A DNA stretch of 64,000 bases from Brienomyrus brachyistius (Eukaryota; Chordata; Actinopteri; Osteoglossiformes; Mormyridae): positions 2,328,501-2,392,500 of the forward strand of contig NC_064537.1 in NCBI RefSeq assembly GCF_023856365.1. Reading direction: 5' to 3'. Shown here one piece after another: positions 22,076 to 31,603 of this stretch. How positions within the stretch are numbered: position 1 is the first letter of the stretch; every line of letters starts with the position of its first letter. Below the pieces are notes generated by a model. It was not told where the DNA came from, searched no databases, and saw nothing but the letters and a program-made list of their open reading frames with translations. The position numbers and the translations under genes are program-made.

Positions 22076-22254
22076 GGTCTCATATAAAACACCAGGTAGT
22101 TGGCTTTCAGGTCAGTGTCCCATTTGTTGTTTGGCATTTTACAGACAAAGGTAATAGTTAAAGTGCAGGATCACACAACATTTCTGACCTACTAATTTTC
22201 ACCAGTTCCATCAATTGACAGTACAAATATTCCAAGTTGAAAAGTCAAAAATAT

Positions 22255-22325
22255 GCACTGCTGGTGTAGTGGTATCATGCAAGATTGCCATTCTTGCGAC
22301 CTGGGTTCGATTCCCGGGCAGTGCA
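22255..22325 (+). tRNA. trnag-gcc: tRNA-Gly(GCC) copy 90
   Basis: C34G only, class A. Confidence 0.92.
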
Positions 22326-22501
22326 GGTCTCATATACAACATGAGATACCTGGCTTTCGGGGCAGTTTTTAATCCTTTTGGCATATTACAGACAACGGTA
22401 ATAGTGAAAGTGTAGGATCACACAACATTTCCGACCTACTACTTTTTACCAGTTCCATCAATTGGCAGTACAAATATTCCAAGGTGAAAAGTCAAAAATA
22501 T

Positions 22502-22572
22502 GCACTGCTGGTGTAGTGGTATCATGCAAGATTCCCATTCTTGCGACCTGGGTTCGATTCCCGGGCAGTGCA
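22502..22572 (+). tRNA. trnag-ccc: tRNA-Gly(CCC) copy 91
   Basis: Exact consensus, class B4. Confidence 0.92.
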
Positions 22573-22750
22573 GGTCTCATATGCAACACCTGGTAGTTGG
22601 CTTTCAGGTCAGTATCCCATCTGTTGTTTGGCATTTTACAGACAAAGGTAATAGTTAAAGTGCAGGATCACACAACATTTCCGACCTACTAATTTTCACC
22701 AGTTCCATCAATTGGCAGTACAAATATTCCAAGGTGAAAAGTAAAAATAT

Positions 22751-22821
22751 GCACTGCTGGTGTAGTGGCATCATGCAAGATTCCCATTCTTGCGACCTGG
22801 GTTCGATTCCCGGGCAGTGCA
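22751..22821 (+). tRNA. trnag-ccc: tRNA-Gly(CCC) copy 92
   Basis: T20C only, class B4. Confidence 0.9.
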
Positions 22822-23000
22822 GGTCTCATATAAAACACCAGGTAGTTGGCTTTCAGGTCAGTGTCCCAACTGTTGTTTGGCATTTTACAGACAAAGGAAA
22901 TAGTTAAAGTGCAGGATCACACAACATTTCCGACCTACTAATTTTCACCAGTTCCATCAATTGGCAGTACAAATATTCCAAGTTGAAAAGTCAAAAATAT

Positions 23001-23071
23001 GCACTGCTGGTGTAGTGGTATCATGCAAGATTCCCATTCTTCCGACCTGGGTTCGATTCCCGGGCAGTGCA
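23001..23071 (+). tRNA. tRNA-Gly(CCC) copy 93, anticodon-stem mismatch
   Basis: G43C only: an intermediate between consensus and the copy 16 form. Confidence 0.75.
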
Positions 23072-23248
23072 GGTCGCATATACAACATGAGATACCTGGC
23101 TTTCGGGTCAGTTTTTAATCCGTTTGGCATATTACAGACAAAGGTAATAGTTAAAGTGTAGGATCACACAACGTTTCTGACCTACTACTTTTTACCAGTT
23201 CCATCAATTGGCAGTACAAATATTCCAAGGTGAAAAGTCAAAAAATAT

Positions 23249-23320
23249 GCACTGCTGGTGTAGTGGTATCATAACAAGATTCCCATTCTTGCGACCTGGG
23301 TTCGATTCCCGGGCAGTGCA
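23249..23320 (+). pseudogene. tRNA-Gly copy 94, D-arm insertion
   Basis: 72 nt: a one-base insertion with substitution at the D-stem/anticodon-stem junction (TAA replaces TG). Otherwise consensus. Confidence 0.65.
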
Positions 23321-23498
23321 GGTCTCATATGCAACACCAGGTAGTTGGCTTTCAGGTCAGTATCCCATCTGTTGTTTGGCATTTTACCGACAAAGGTAAT
23401 AGTTAAAGTGCAGGATCACACAACATTTCCGACCTACTAATTTTCACCAGTTCCATCAATTGGCAGTACAAATATTCCAAGGTGAAAAGTAAAAATAT

Positions 23499-23569
23499 GC
23501 ACTGCTGGTGTAGTGGTATCATGCAAGATTCCCATTCTTGCGACCTGGGTTCGATTCCCGGGCAGTGCA
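23499..23569 (+). tRNA. trnag-ccc: tRNA-Gly(CCC) copy 95
   Basis: Exact consensus, class B4; lacks the C56T of homologous copies 72 and 82. Confidence 0.92.
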
Positions 23570-23748
23570 GGTCTCATATGCAACGCCGGGTAGTTGGTTT
23601 TTAGGTCAGTATCCCATCTGTTGTTTGGCATCTTACAGACAAAGGTAATAGTTAAAGTGCAGGATCACACAACATTTCCGACCTACTAATTTTCACCAGT
23701 TCCATTAATTGGCAGTACAAATATTCCAAGGTGAAAAGTCCAAAATAT

Positions 23749-23819
23749 GCACTGCTATTGTAGTGGTTTCATGCAAGATTCCCATTCTTGCGACCTGGGT
23801 TCGATTCCCGGGCAGTGCA
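23749..23819 (+). tRNA. tRNA-Gly(CCC) copy 96, A-box variant
   Basis: G9A, G10T and A21T (copy 73 form). Confidence 0.7.
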
Positions 23820-23998
23820 GGTCTCATATACAACACCAGGTAGTTGGCTTTCAGGTCAGTGTCCCATCTGTTGTTTGGCATTTTACAGACAAAGGTAATA
23901 GTTAAAGTGCAGGATCACACAACATTTCCGACCTACTAATTTTCACCAGTTCCATCAATTGGCAGTACAAATATTCCAAGTTGAAAAGTCAAAAATAT

Positions 23999-24069
23999 GC
24001 ACTGCTGGTGTAGTGGTATCATGCAAGATTCCCATTCTTGCGACCTGGGTTCGATTCCCGGGCAGTGCA
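23999..24069 (+). tRNA. trnag-ccc: tRNA-Gly(CCC) copy 97
   Basis: Exact consensus, class A. Confidence 0.92.
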
Positions 24070-24245
24070 AGTCGCATATACAACATGAGATACCTGGCTT
24101 TCAGGTCAGTTTTTAAACCTTTTGGCATATTACAGACAAAGGTAATAGTGAAAGTGTAGGATCACACAACGTTTCTGACCTACTACTTTTTACCAGTTCC
24201 ATCAATTGGCAGTACAAATATTCCAAGGTGAAAAGTCAAAAATAT

Positions 24246-24316
24246 GCACTGCTGGTGTAGTGGTATCATGCAAGATTCCCATTCTTGCGACCTGGGTTCG
24301 ATTCCCGGGCAGTGCA
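24246..24316 (+). tRNA. trnag-ccc: tRNA-Gly(CCC) copy 98
   Basis: Exact consensus, class B4. Confidence 0.92.
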
Positions 24317-24495
24317 GGTCTCATATGCAACACCAGGTAGTTGGCTTTCAGGTCAGTATCCCATCTGTTGTTTGGCATTTTACAGACAAAGGTGGTAGTT
24401 AAAGTGTTGGATCACACAACGTTACTGACCTACTAATTTTCACCAGTTCCATCAATTGGCAGTACAAATATTCCAAGTTGAAAAGTCAAAAGCAT

Positions 24496-24566
24496 GCACT
24501 GCTGGTGTAGTTGTATCATGCAAGATTCCCATTCTTGCGACCTGGGTTTGATTCCCGGGCAGTGCA
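24496..24566 (+). tRNA. tRNA-Gly(CCC) copy 99, probably impaired
   Basis: G18T and C56T (copy 11 form). Confidence 0.75.
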
Positions 24567-24745
24567 GGTCTCATATGAAACACCAGGTAGTTGGCTTTCA
24601 GGTCAGTGTCCCAACTGTTGTTTGGCATTTCACGGACAAAGGTAATAGTTAAAGTGCAGGATCACACAACATTTCCGACCCACTAATTTTCACCAGTTCC
24701 ATCAATTGGCAGTACAAATATTCCAAGTTGAAAAGTCAAAAATAT

Positions 24746-24816
24746 GCACTGCTGGTGTAGTGGTATCATGCAAGATTCCAATTCTTGCGACCTGGGTTCG
24801 ATTCCCCGGCAGTGCA
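24746..24816 (+). tRNA. Gly-type tRNA with CCA (Trp) anticodon, copy 100
   Basis: Single C36A gives anticodon CCA at 24778-24780, which would read UGG. The body is otherwise tRNA-Gly, with a second change (G64C) that costs one T-stem pair. Class A with T5 stop. It is unlikely to be charged with Trp because Trp identity elements are absent. It could be a Gly-charged misreader or a dead copy. Confidence 0.7.
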
Positions 24817-24992
24817 GGTCGCATATACAACATGAGATACCCGGCTTTCGGGTCAGTTTTTAATCCGTTTGGCATATTAGAGACAAAGGTAATAGTGAAA
24901 GTGTAGGATCACACAACGTTTCTGACCTACTACTTTTTACCAGTTCCATCAATTGGCAGTACAAATATTCCAAGTTGAAAAGTCAAAAATAT

Positions 24993-25063
24993 GCACTGCT
25001 GGTGTAGTGGTATCATGCAAGATTCCCATTCTTGCGACCTGGGTTCGATTCCCGGGCAGTGCA
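24993..25063 (+). tRNA. trnag-ccc: tRNA-Gly(CCC) copy 101
   Basis: Exact consensus, class A. Confidence 0.92.
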
Positions 25064-25238
25064 GGTCGCATATACAACATGAGATACCTGGCTTTCGGGT
25101 CAGTTTTTAATCCGTTTGGCATATTACAGACAAAGGTAATAGTGAAAGTGTAGGATCACACAACATTTCCGACCTACTAATTTTCACCAGTTCCATCAAT
25201 TGGCAGTACAAATATTCCAAGGTGAAAAGTAAAAATAT

Positions 25239-25309
25239 GCACTACTGGTGTAGTGGCATCATGCAAGATTCCCATTCTTGCGACCTGGGTTCGATTCCCG
25301 GCCAGTGCA
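25239..25309 (+). pseudogene. tRNA-Gly copy 102, acceptor stem broken
   Basis: G6A and G66C remove two adjacent acceptor pairs; T20C as well. Confidence 0.7.
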
Positions 25310-25487
25310 GGTCTCATATGAAACACCAGGTAGTTGGCTTTCAGGTCAGTATCCCATCTGTTTTTTGGCATTTTATAGACAAAGGTAATAGTTAAAGTGC
25401 AGGATCACACAACATTTCCGACCTACTAATTTTCACCAGTTCCATCAATTGGCAGTACAAATATTCCAAGGTGAAAAGTAAAAATGT

Positions 25488-25558
25488 GCACTGCTGGTTT
25501 AGTGGCATCATGCAAGATTCCCATTCTTGCGACCTGGGTTCGATTCCCGGGCAGTGCA
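25488..25558 (+). tRNA. trnag-ccc: tRNA-Gly(CCC) copy 103
   Basis: G12T and T20C: one D-stem pair weakened. Repeated as copy 108. Confidence 0.8.
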
Positions 25559-25737
25559 GGTCTCATATGCAACACCAGGTAGTTGGCTTTCAGGTCAGTA
25601 TCCCATCTGTTGTTTGGCATTTTACAGACAAAGGTGGTAGTTAAAGTGTAGGATCACACAACGTTACTGACCTACTAATTTTCACCAGTTCCGTCAATTG
25701 GCAGTACAAATATTCCAAGTTGAAAAGTCAAAAGCAT

Positions 25738-25808
25738 GCACTGCTGGTGTAGTGGTATCATGCAAGATTTCCATTCTTGCGACCTGGGTTCGATTCCCGG
25801 GCAGTGCA
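25738..25808 (+). tRNA. trnag-ucc: tRNA-Gly(TCC) copy 104
   Basis: Consensus body with C34T, anticodon TCC at 25770-25772. Class A, T5 stop present. Confidence 0.9.
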
Positions 25809-25983
25809 GGTCTCATATACAACATGAGATACCTGGCTTTCGGGTCAGTTTTTAATCCTTTTGGCATATTACAGACAAAGGTAATAGTGAAAGTGTAGGA
25901 TCACACAACATTTCCGACCTACTAATTTTCACCAGTTCCATCAATTGGCAGTACAAATATTCCAAGGTGAAAAGTAAAAATGT

Positions 25984-26054
25984 GCACTGCTGGTGTAGTG
26001 GCATCATGCAAGATTCCCATTCTTGCGACCTGGGTTCGATTCCCGGGCAGTGCA
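25984..26054 (+). tRNA. trnag-ccc: tRNA-Gly(CCC) copy 105
   Basis: T20C only. Confidence 0.9.
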
Positions 26055-26233
26055 GGTCTCATATAAAACACCAGGTAGTTGGCTTTCAGGTCAGTGTCCC
26101 AACTGTTGTTTGGCATATTACAAACAAAGGTAATAGTTAAAGTGTAGGATCACACAACGTTTCTGACCTACTACTTTTTACCAGTTCCATCAATTGGCAG
26201 TACAAATATTCCAAGGTGAGAAGTCAAAAATAT

Positions 26234-26304
26234 GCACTGCTGGTGTAGTGGTATCATGCAAGATTCCCATTCTTGTGACCTGGGTTCGATTCCCGCGCAT
26301 TGCA
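26234..26304 (+). pseudogene. tRNA-Gly copy 106, T stem and acceptor broken
   Basis: C44T, G65C and G69T. Duplicated with all three changes as copy 111. Confidence 0.7.
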
Positions 26305-26482
26305 GGTCTCATATGCAACACCAGGTAGTTGGCTTTCAGGTCAGTATCCCATCTGTTGTTTGGCATTTTACAGACAAAGGTAATAGTGGAAGTGTAGGAT
26401 CACACAACATTTCCGACCTACTAATTTTCACCAGTTCCATCAATTGGCAGTACAAATATTCCAAGGTGAAAAGTAAAAATGT

Positions 26483-26553
26483 GCACTGCTGGTGTAGTGG
26501 CATCATGCAAGATTCCCATTCTTGCGACCTGGGTTCGATTCCCGGGCAGTGCA
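26483..26553 (+). tRNA. trnag-ccc: tRNA-Gly(CCC) copy 107
   Basis: T20C only. Confidence 0.9.
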
Positions 26554-26732
26554 GGTCTCATATAAAACACCAGGTAGTTGGCTTTCAAGTCAGTGTCCCA
26601 ACTGTTGTTTGGCATTTTACAGACAAAGGTAATAGTTAAAGTGCAGGATCACACAACATTTCCGACCTACTAATTTTCACCAGTTCCATCAATTGGCAGT
26701 ACAAATATTCCAAGTTGAAAAGTCAAAAATGT

Positions 26733-26803
26733 GCACTGCTGGTTTAGTGGCATCATGCAAGATTCCCATTCTTGCGACCTGGGTTCGATTCCCGGGCAGT
26801 GCA
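26733..26803 (+). tRNA. trnag-ccc: tRNA-Gly(CCC) copy 108
   Basis: G12T and T20C. Confidence 0.8.
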
Positions 26804-26982
26804 GGTCTCATATGCAACACCAGGTAGTTGGCTTTCAGGTCAGTATCCCATCTGTTGTTTGGCATTTTACAGACAAAGGTGGTAGTTAAAGTGTAGGATC
26901 ACACAACGTTACTGACCTACTAATTTTCACCAGTTCCGTCAATTGGCAGTACAAATATTCCAAGTTGAAAAGTCAAAAGCAT

Positions 26983-27053
26983 GCACTGCTGGTGTAGTGG
27001 TATCATGCAAGATTTCCATTCTTGCGACCTGGGTTCGATTCCCGGGCAGTGCA
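26983..27053 (+). tRNA. trnag-ucc: tRNA-Gly(TCC) copy 109
   Basis: C34T only; 1245 bp downstream of copy 104 and identical to it. Confidence 0.9.
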
Positions 27054-27228
27054 GGTCTCATATACAACATGAGATACCTGGCTTTCGGGTCAGTTTTTAA
27101 TCCTTTTGGCATATTACAGACAAAGGTAATAGTGAAAGTGTAGGATCACACAACATTTCCGACCTACTAATTTTCACCAGTTCCATCAATTGGCAGTACA
27201 AATATTCCAAGGTGAAAAGTAAAAATGT

Positions 27229-27299
27229 GCACTGCTGGTGTAGTGGCATCATGCAAGATTCCCATTCTTGCGACCTGGGTTCGATTCCCGGGCAGTGCA
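27229..27299 (+). tRNA. trnag-ccc: tRNA-Gly(CCC) copy 110
   Basis: T20C only. Confidence 0.9.
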
Positions 27300-27478
27300 G
27301 GTCTCATATAAAACACCAGGTAGTTGGCTTTCAGGTCAGTGTCCCAACTGTTGTTTGGCATATTACAAACAAAGGTAATAGTTAAAGTGTAGGATCACAC
27401 AACGTTTCTGACCTACTACTTTTTACCAGTTCCATCAATTGGCAGTACAAATATTCCAAGGTGAGAAGTCAAAAATAT

Positions 27479-27549
27479 GCACTGCTGGTGTAGTGGTATC
27501 ATGCAAGATTCCCATTCTTGTGACCTGGGTTCGATTCCCGCGCATTGCA
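27479..27549 (+). pseudogene. tRNA-Gly copy 111, T stem and acceptor broken
   Basis: C44T, G65C and G69T (copy 106 form). Confidence 0.7.
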
Positions 27550-27727
27550 GGTCTCATATGCAACACCAGGTAGTTGGCTTTCAGGTCAGTATCCCATCTG
27601 TTGTTTGGCATTTTACAGACAAAGGTAATAGTGGAAGTGTAGGATCACACAACATTTCCGACCTACTAATTTTCACCAGTTCCATCAATTGGCAGTACAA
27701 ATATTCCAAGGTGAAAAGTAAAAATGT

Positions 27728-27798
27728 GCACTGCTGGTGTAGTGGCATCATGCAAGATTCCCATTCTTGCGACCTGGGTTCGATTCCCGGGCAGTGCA
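27728..27798 (+). tRNA. trnag-ccc: tRNA-Gly(CCC) copy 112
   Basis: T20C only. Confidence 0.9.
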
Positions 27799-27977
27799 GG
27801 TCTCATATAAAACACCAGGTAGTTGGCTTTCAGGTCAGTGTCCCAACTGTTGTTTGGCATTTTACAGACAAAGGTAATAGTTAAAGTGCAGGATCACACA
27901 ACATTTCCGACCTACTAATTTTCACCAGTTCCATCAATTGGCAGTACAAATATTCCAAGTTGAAAAGTCAAAAATAT

Positions 27978-28048
27978 GCACTGCTGGTGTAGTGGTATCA
28001 TGCAAGATTCCCATTCTTGCGACCTGGGTTCGATTCCCGGGCAGTGCA
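27978..28048 (+). tRNA. trnag-ccc: tRNA-Gly(CCC) copy 113
   Basis: Exact consensus, class A. Confidence 0.92.
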
Positions 28049-28224
28049 TGTCGCGTATACAACATGAGATACCTGGCTTTCGGGTCAGTTTTTAATCCGT
28101 TTGGCATATTAGAGCCAAAGGTAATAGTGAAAGTGTAGGATCACACAACGTTTGTGACCTACTACTTTTTACCAGTTCCATCAATTGGCAGTACAAATAT
28201 TCCAAGGTGAAAAGTCAAAAATAT

Positions 28225-28295
28225 GCACTGCTGGTGTAGTGGTATCATGCAAGATTCCCATTCTTGCGACCTGGGTTCGATTCCCGGGCAGTGCA
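28225..28295 (+). tRNA. trnag-ccc: tRNA-Gly(CCC) copy 114
   Basis: Exact consensus, class A. Confidence 0.92.
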
Positions 28296-28471
28296 GGTCT
28301 CATATACAACATGAGATACCTGGCTTTCAGGTCAGTTTTTAATCCTTTTGGCATATTACAGACAAAGGTAATAGTGAAAGTGTAGGATCACACAACGTTT
28401 CTGACCTACTACTTTTTACCAGTTCCATCAATTGGCAGTACAAATATTCCAAGGTGAAAAGTCAAAAATAT

Positions 28472-28542
28472 GCACTGCTGGTGTAGTGGTATCATGCAAG
28501 ATTCCCATTCTTGCGACCTGGGTTCGATTCCCGGGCAGTGCA
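28472..28542 (+). tRNA. trnag-ccc: tRNA-Gly(CCC) copy 115
   Basis: Exact consensus, class B4. Confidence 0.92.
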
Positions 28543-28721
28543 GGTCTCATATGCAACACCAGGTAGTTGGCTTTCAGGTCAGTATCCCATCTGTTGTTTG
28601 GCATTTTACAGACAAAGGTGGTAGTTAAAGTGTAGGATCACACAACGTTACTGACCTACTAATTTTCACCAGTTCCATCAATTGGCAGTACAAATATTCC
28701 AAGTTGAAAAGTCAAAAGCAT

Positions 28722-28792
28722 GCACTGCTGGTGTAGTGGTATCATGCAAGATTTCCATCCTTGCGACCTGGGTTCGATTCCCGGGCAGTGCA
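28722..28792 (+). tRNA. trnag-ucc: tRNA-Gly(TCC) copy 116, stem mismatch
   Basis: C34T gives TCC; T39C mispairs with A31 next to the loop. Confidence 0.8.
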
Positions 28793-28967
28793 GGTCTCAT
28801 ATACAACATAAGATACCTGGCTTTCGGGTCAGTTTTTAATCCTTTTGGCATATTACAGACAAAGGTAATAGTGAAAGTGTAGGATCACACAACATTTCCG
28901 ACCTACTAATTTTCACCAGTTCCATCAATTGGCAGTACAAATATTCCAAGGTGAAAAGTAAAAATGT

Positions 28968-29038
28968 GCACTGCTGGTGTAGTGGCATCATGCAAGATTC
29001 CCATTCTTGCGACCTGGGTTCGATTCCCGGGCAGTGCA
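28968..29038 (+). tRNA. trnag-ccc: tRNA-Gly(CCC) copy 117
   Basis: T20C only. Confidence 0.9.
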
Positions 29039-29217
29039 GGTCTCATATAAAACACTAGGTAGTTGGCTTTCAGGTCAGTGTCCCAACTGTTGTTTGGCAT
29101 TTTTCAGACAAAGGTAATAGTTAAAGAGCAGGATCACACAACATTTCCGACCTACTAATTTTCACCAGTTCCATCAATTGGCAGTACAAATATTCCAAGG
29201 TGAAAAGTCAAAAATAT

Positions 29218-29288
29218 GCACTGCTGGTGTAGTGGTATCATGCAAGAGTCCCCTTCTTGCGACCTGGGTTCGATTCCCGGGCAATGCA
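29218..29288 (+). pseudogene. tRNA-Gly copy 118, degenerate
   Basis: T32G, A37C and G69A: anticodon loop and acceptor both altered. Confidence 0.65.
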
Positions 29289-29466
29289 GGTCTCATATGC
29301 AACGCCAGGTAGTTGGCTTTTAGGTCAGTATCCCATCTGTTGTTCGGCATTTTACAGACAAAGGTAATAGTTAAAGTGCAGGATCACACAACATTTCCGA
29401 CCTACTAATTTTCACCAGTTCCATCAATTGGCAGTACAAATATTCCAAGGTGAAAAGTAAAAATAT

Positions 29467-29537
29467 GCACTGCTGGTGTAGTGGTATCATGCAAGATTCC
29501 CATTCTTGCGACCTGGGTTCGATTCCCGGGCAGTGCA
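29467..29537 (+). tRNA. trnag-ccc: tRNA-Gly(CCC) copy 119
   Basis: Exact consensus; the last perfect copy before the decayed edge. Confidence 0.92.
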
Positions 29538-29715
29538 GGTCTCATATAAAACACCAGGTAGTTGGCTTTCAGGTCAGTATCCCATCTGTTGTTTGCATTT
29601 TTCAGACAAAGGTAATAGTTAAAGTGCAGGATCACACAACGTTTCTGACCTACTACTTTTTACCAGTTCCATCAATTGGCAGTACAAATATTCCAGGGTG
29701 AAAAGTCAAAAATAT

Positions 29716-29786
29716 GTACTGCTGGTGTAGTGGTATCATGTAAGATTCCCATTCTTGTGACCTGGGTTCGATTCCCGGGCAGTGCA
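29716..29786 (+). tRNA. tRNA-Gly(CCC) copy 120, divergent
   Basis: C2T, C27T and C44T; the first two leave T-G wobbles. Confidence 0.75.
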
Positions 29787-29964
29787 GGTCTCATATGCAA
29801 CACCAGGTAGTTGGCTTTCAGGTCAGTATCCCATCTGTTGTTTGGCATTTTACAGACAAAGGTAATAGTTAAAGTGCAGGATCACACAACATTTCCGACC
29901 TACTAATTTTCACCAGTTCCATCAATTGGCAGTACAAATATTCCAAGGTGAAAAGTAAAAATAT

Positions 29965-30035
29965 GCACTGCTGGTGTAGTGGTATCATGCAAGATTCCCA
30001 TTCTTGCGACCTGGGTTCGATTCGCGGGCAGTGCA
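29965..30035 (+). tRNA. tRNA-Gly(CCC) copy 121, T-stem mismatch
   Basis: C62G breaks a central T-stem pair and alters the end of the B box. Confidence 0.72.
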
Positions 30036-30214
30036 GGTCTCATATGCAACGCCGGGTAGTTGGCTTTCAGGTCAGTATCCCATCTGTTGTTTGGCATCTT
30101 ACAGACAAAGGTAATAGTTAAAGTACAGGATCACACAACGTTTCTAACCTACTAATTTTCACCAGTTTCATCAATTGGCAGTACAAATATTCCAAGGTGA
30201 AAAGTCAAAAATAT

Positions 30215-30285
30215 GCACTGCTGTTGTAGTGGTATCATGCAAGACTCCCATACTTGTGACCTGGGTTTGATTCCCGGGCAGTGCA
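30215..30285 (+). pseudogene. tRNA-Gly copy 122, degenerate
   Basis: G10T, T32C, T39A, C44T and C56T. Confidence 0.65.
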
Positions 30286-30464
30286 GGTCTCATATGCAAC
30301 ACCACGTAGTTGACTTTCAGGTCAGTATCCCATCTCTTGTTTGACATTTTACAGACAAAGGTAATAGTTAAAGTGCAGGATCACACAACATTTCCGACCT
30401 ACTAATTTTCACCAGTTCCATCATTTGGCAGTACAAATATTCCAAGTTGAAAAGTCAAAAATAT

Positions 30465-30535
30465 GCACTGCTGGTGTAGTGGTATCATGCAAGATTCCCA
30501 TTCTTGCGACCTGGGTTCAATTCCCGGGCAGTACA
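30465..30535 (+). tRNA. tRNA-Gly(CCC) copy 123, acceptor mismatch
   Basis: G71A breaks pair 2-71; G57A is tolerated. Confidence 0.72.
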
Positions 30536-30714
30536 GGTCTCATATGCCACACCAGGTAGTTGGCTTTCAGGTCAGTGTCCCTTCTGTTGTTTTGCATTTT
30601 ACAGACAAAGGTAATAGTTAAAGTGCAGGATCACACAACATTTCCGACCAACTAATTTTCACCAGTTCCATCAATTGGCAGTACAAATATTCCAAGGTGA
30701 AAAGTCAAAAATAT

Positions 30715-30785
30715 GCACTGCTGGTGTAATGGGATCATGCAAGATTCCCATTCTTGCGACCTGGGTTCGATTCCCGGGCAGTGCA
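30715..30785 (+). tRNA. trnag-ccc: tRNA-Gly(CCC) copy 124
   Basis: G15A and T20G in the D loop; stems intact. Confidence 0.8.
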
Positions 30786-30964
30786 GTTCTCATATGCAAC
30801 ACCAGGTAGCTGGCTTTCAGGTCAGTATCCCATCTGTTGTTTGGCATGTTACAGCCAAAGGTAATAATTAAAGTGTAGGATCACACAACATTTCTGTCCT
30901 ACTAATTTTCACCAGTTCCATCAATTGGCAGTACAAATATTCAAAGGTGAAAAGTCAAAAGCAT

Positions 30965-31035
30965 GCACTGCTGGTGTTGTGGTATCATGTAAGATTCCCA
31001 TTCTTGCGACCTGCGTTTGATTCTCGGGCAGCTCA
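30965..31035 (+). pseudogene. tRNA-Gly copy 125, decayed
   Basis: A14T, C27T, changes in both T-stem strands, C56T and a broken 3' acceptor strand. Confidence 0.7.
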
Positions 31036-31219
31036 CATCTTATATACAACACCAGGTAGTTGGGTCAGTTTCCCATCTATTCTTGTGGCATTACAGCAAC
31101 ATTTTACAGCCACAGGTGGTAGTTAAAGTGTAGGATCACACAACATTTCCGATCTGCTAAATTTCACCAGTGCCATCAATGGGCAGTACAAATATTCCAA
31201 GGTGAAAAGTCAAAAGCAA

Positions 31220-31270
31220 GCTCTGCTGGTGTAGTGGGATCATGCGAGATTCCCATTCTCATGATCTCCC
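31220..31270 (+). pseudogene. tRNA-Gly copy 126, 3'-truncated end of array
   Basis: Homology runs from the acceptor 5' strand (with A3T) through the anticodon loop, then stops; T arm and 3' acceptor are missing. This marks the array's right border. Confidence 0.7.
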
Positions 31271-31603
31271 AGCACATAGTGGGGTCATAAAATGCAGCAA
31301 ATTGTTCATGAACCTTGCAATAGGTTACCATGAGGTAGGGCATGCACAGAGAACATATGTATCGCAACATGGGTACAAAATGCTAATGTAAGTGAATTAA
31401 TAAAACATTGCTGTGTTTTTATACAATCAATTGTAAATAATTTTTAGATTTTTAGAATCTAAGTCTTTGACCTATATAATTTGCGGATGGCTTCGCTAAA
31501 ATGAAGCTGTTTAAAATAACGATTCCTTCAATATTCGGACATCAGCACTGTTGACTTGAATATCCGTTTTTTTGCAATTTGGCTAGTTTCTGGCTAAGAT
31601 GTG
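31271..31603. other. AT-rich spacer between tRNA array and LTR element
   Basis: No gene, repeat unit or RNA recognised here. The last five bases (31599-31603, ATGTG) are the left target-site copy of the following LTR element. Confidence 0.6.

Larger units (their letters stand above)
1..31270 (+). repeat. Tandem tRNA-Gly gene array, about 126 units
   Basis: Head-to-tail array with one 71-nt tRNA-Gly per unit. Each tRNA has a 7-bp acceptor stem (GCACTGC/GCAGTGC), A box TGGTGTAGTGG, anticodon loop TTCCCAT and B box GGTTCGATTCC, closely resembling the vertebrate tRNA-Gly(CCC) family. Unit classes used in the copy entries: A, 247 bp, with a T5 Pol III stop about 41 nt after the tRNA; B6, 250 bp, with T6 about 52 nt after; B4, 250 bp, with T4 about 62 nt after. 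The spacer is conserved too, so whole units are homogenised. The array continues past the left window edge. The right edge decays after about 30 kb and homology stops near 31270. Base changes in the copy entries use standard tRNA numbering; anticodon bases are residues 33-35 of each 71-nt copy. Confidence 0.97.

Noticed and set aside
1..31270. Dozens of 60-76-codon ORFs repeated every unit on both strands, and two 135-codon ORFs at 26232 and 27477
   Set aside because: They run through the tRNA and spacer sequence and recur because the DNA repeats. Most use non-ATG starts, and the frames break with the 247/250-bp unit difference.
1..31270. CRISPR-like appearance (short conserved block with regular spacing)
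   Set aside because: The conserved block folds as a tRNA, spacers are themselves conserved and about 178 bp long, no cas genes exist, and the DNA is vertebrate.
1..31270. tRNA-derived SINE amplification
   Set aside because: Units are strictly tandem without target duplications or 3' tails, and the tRNA domain is an intact folded tRNA in many copies.
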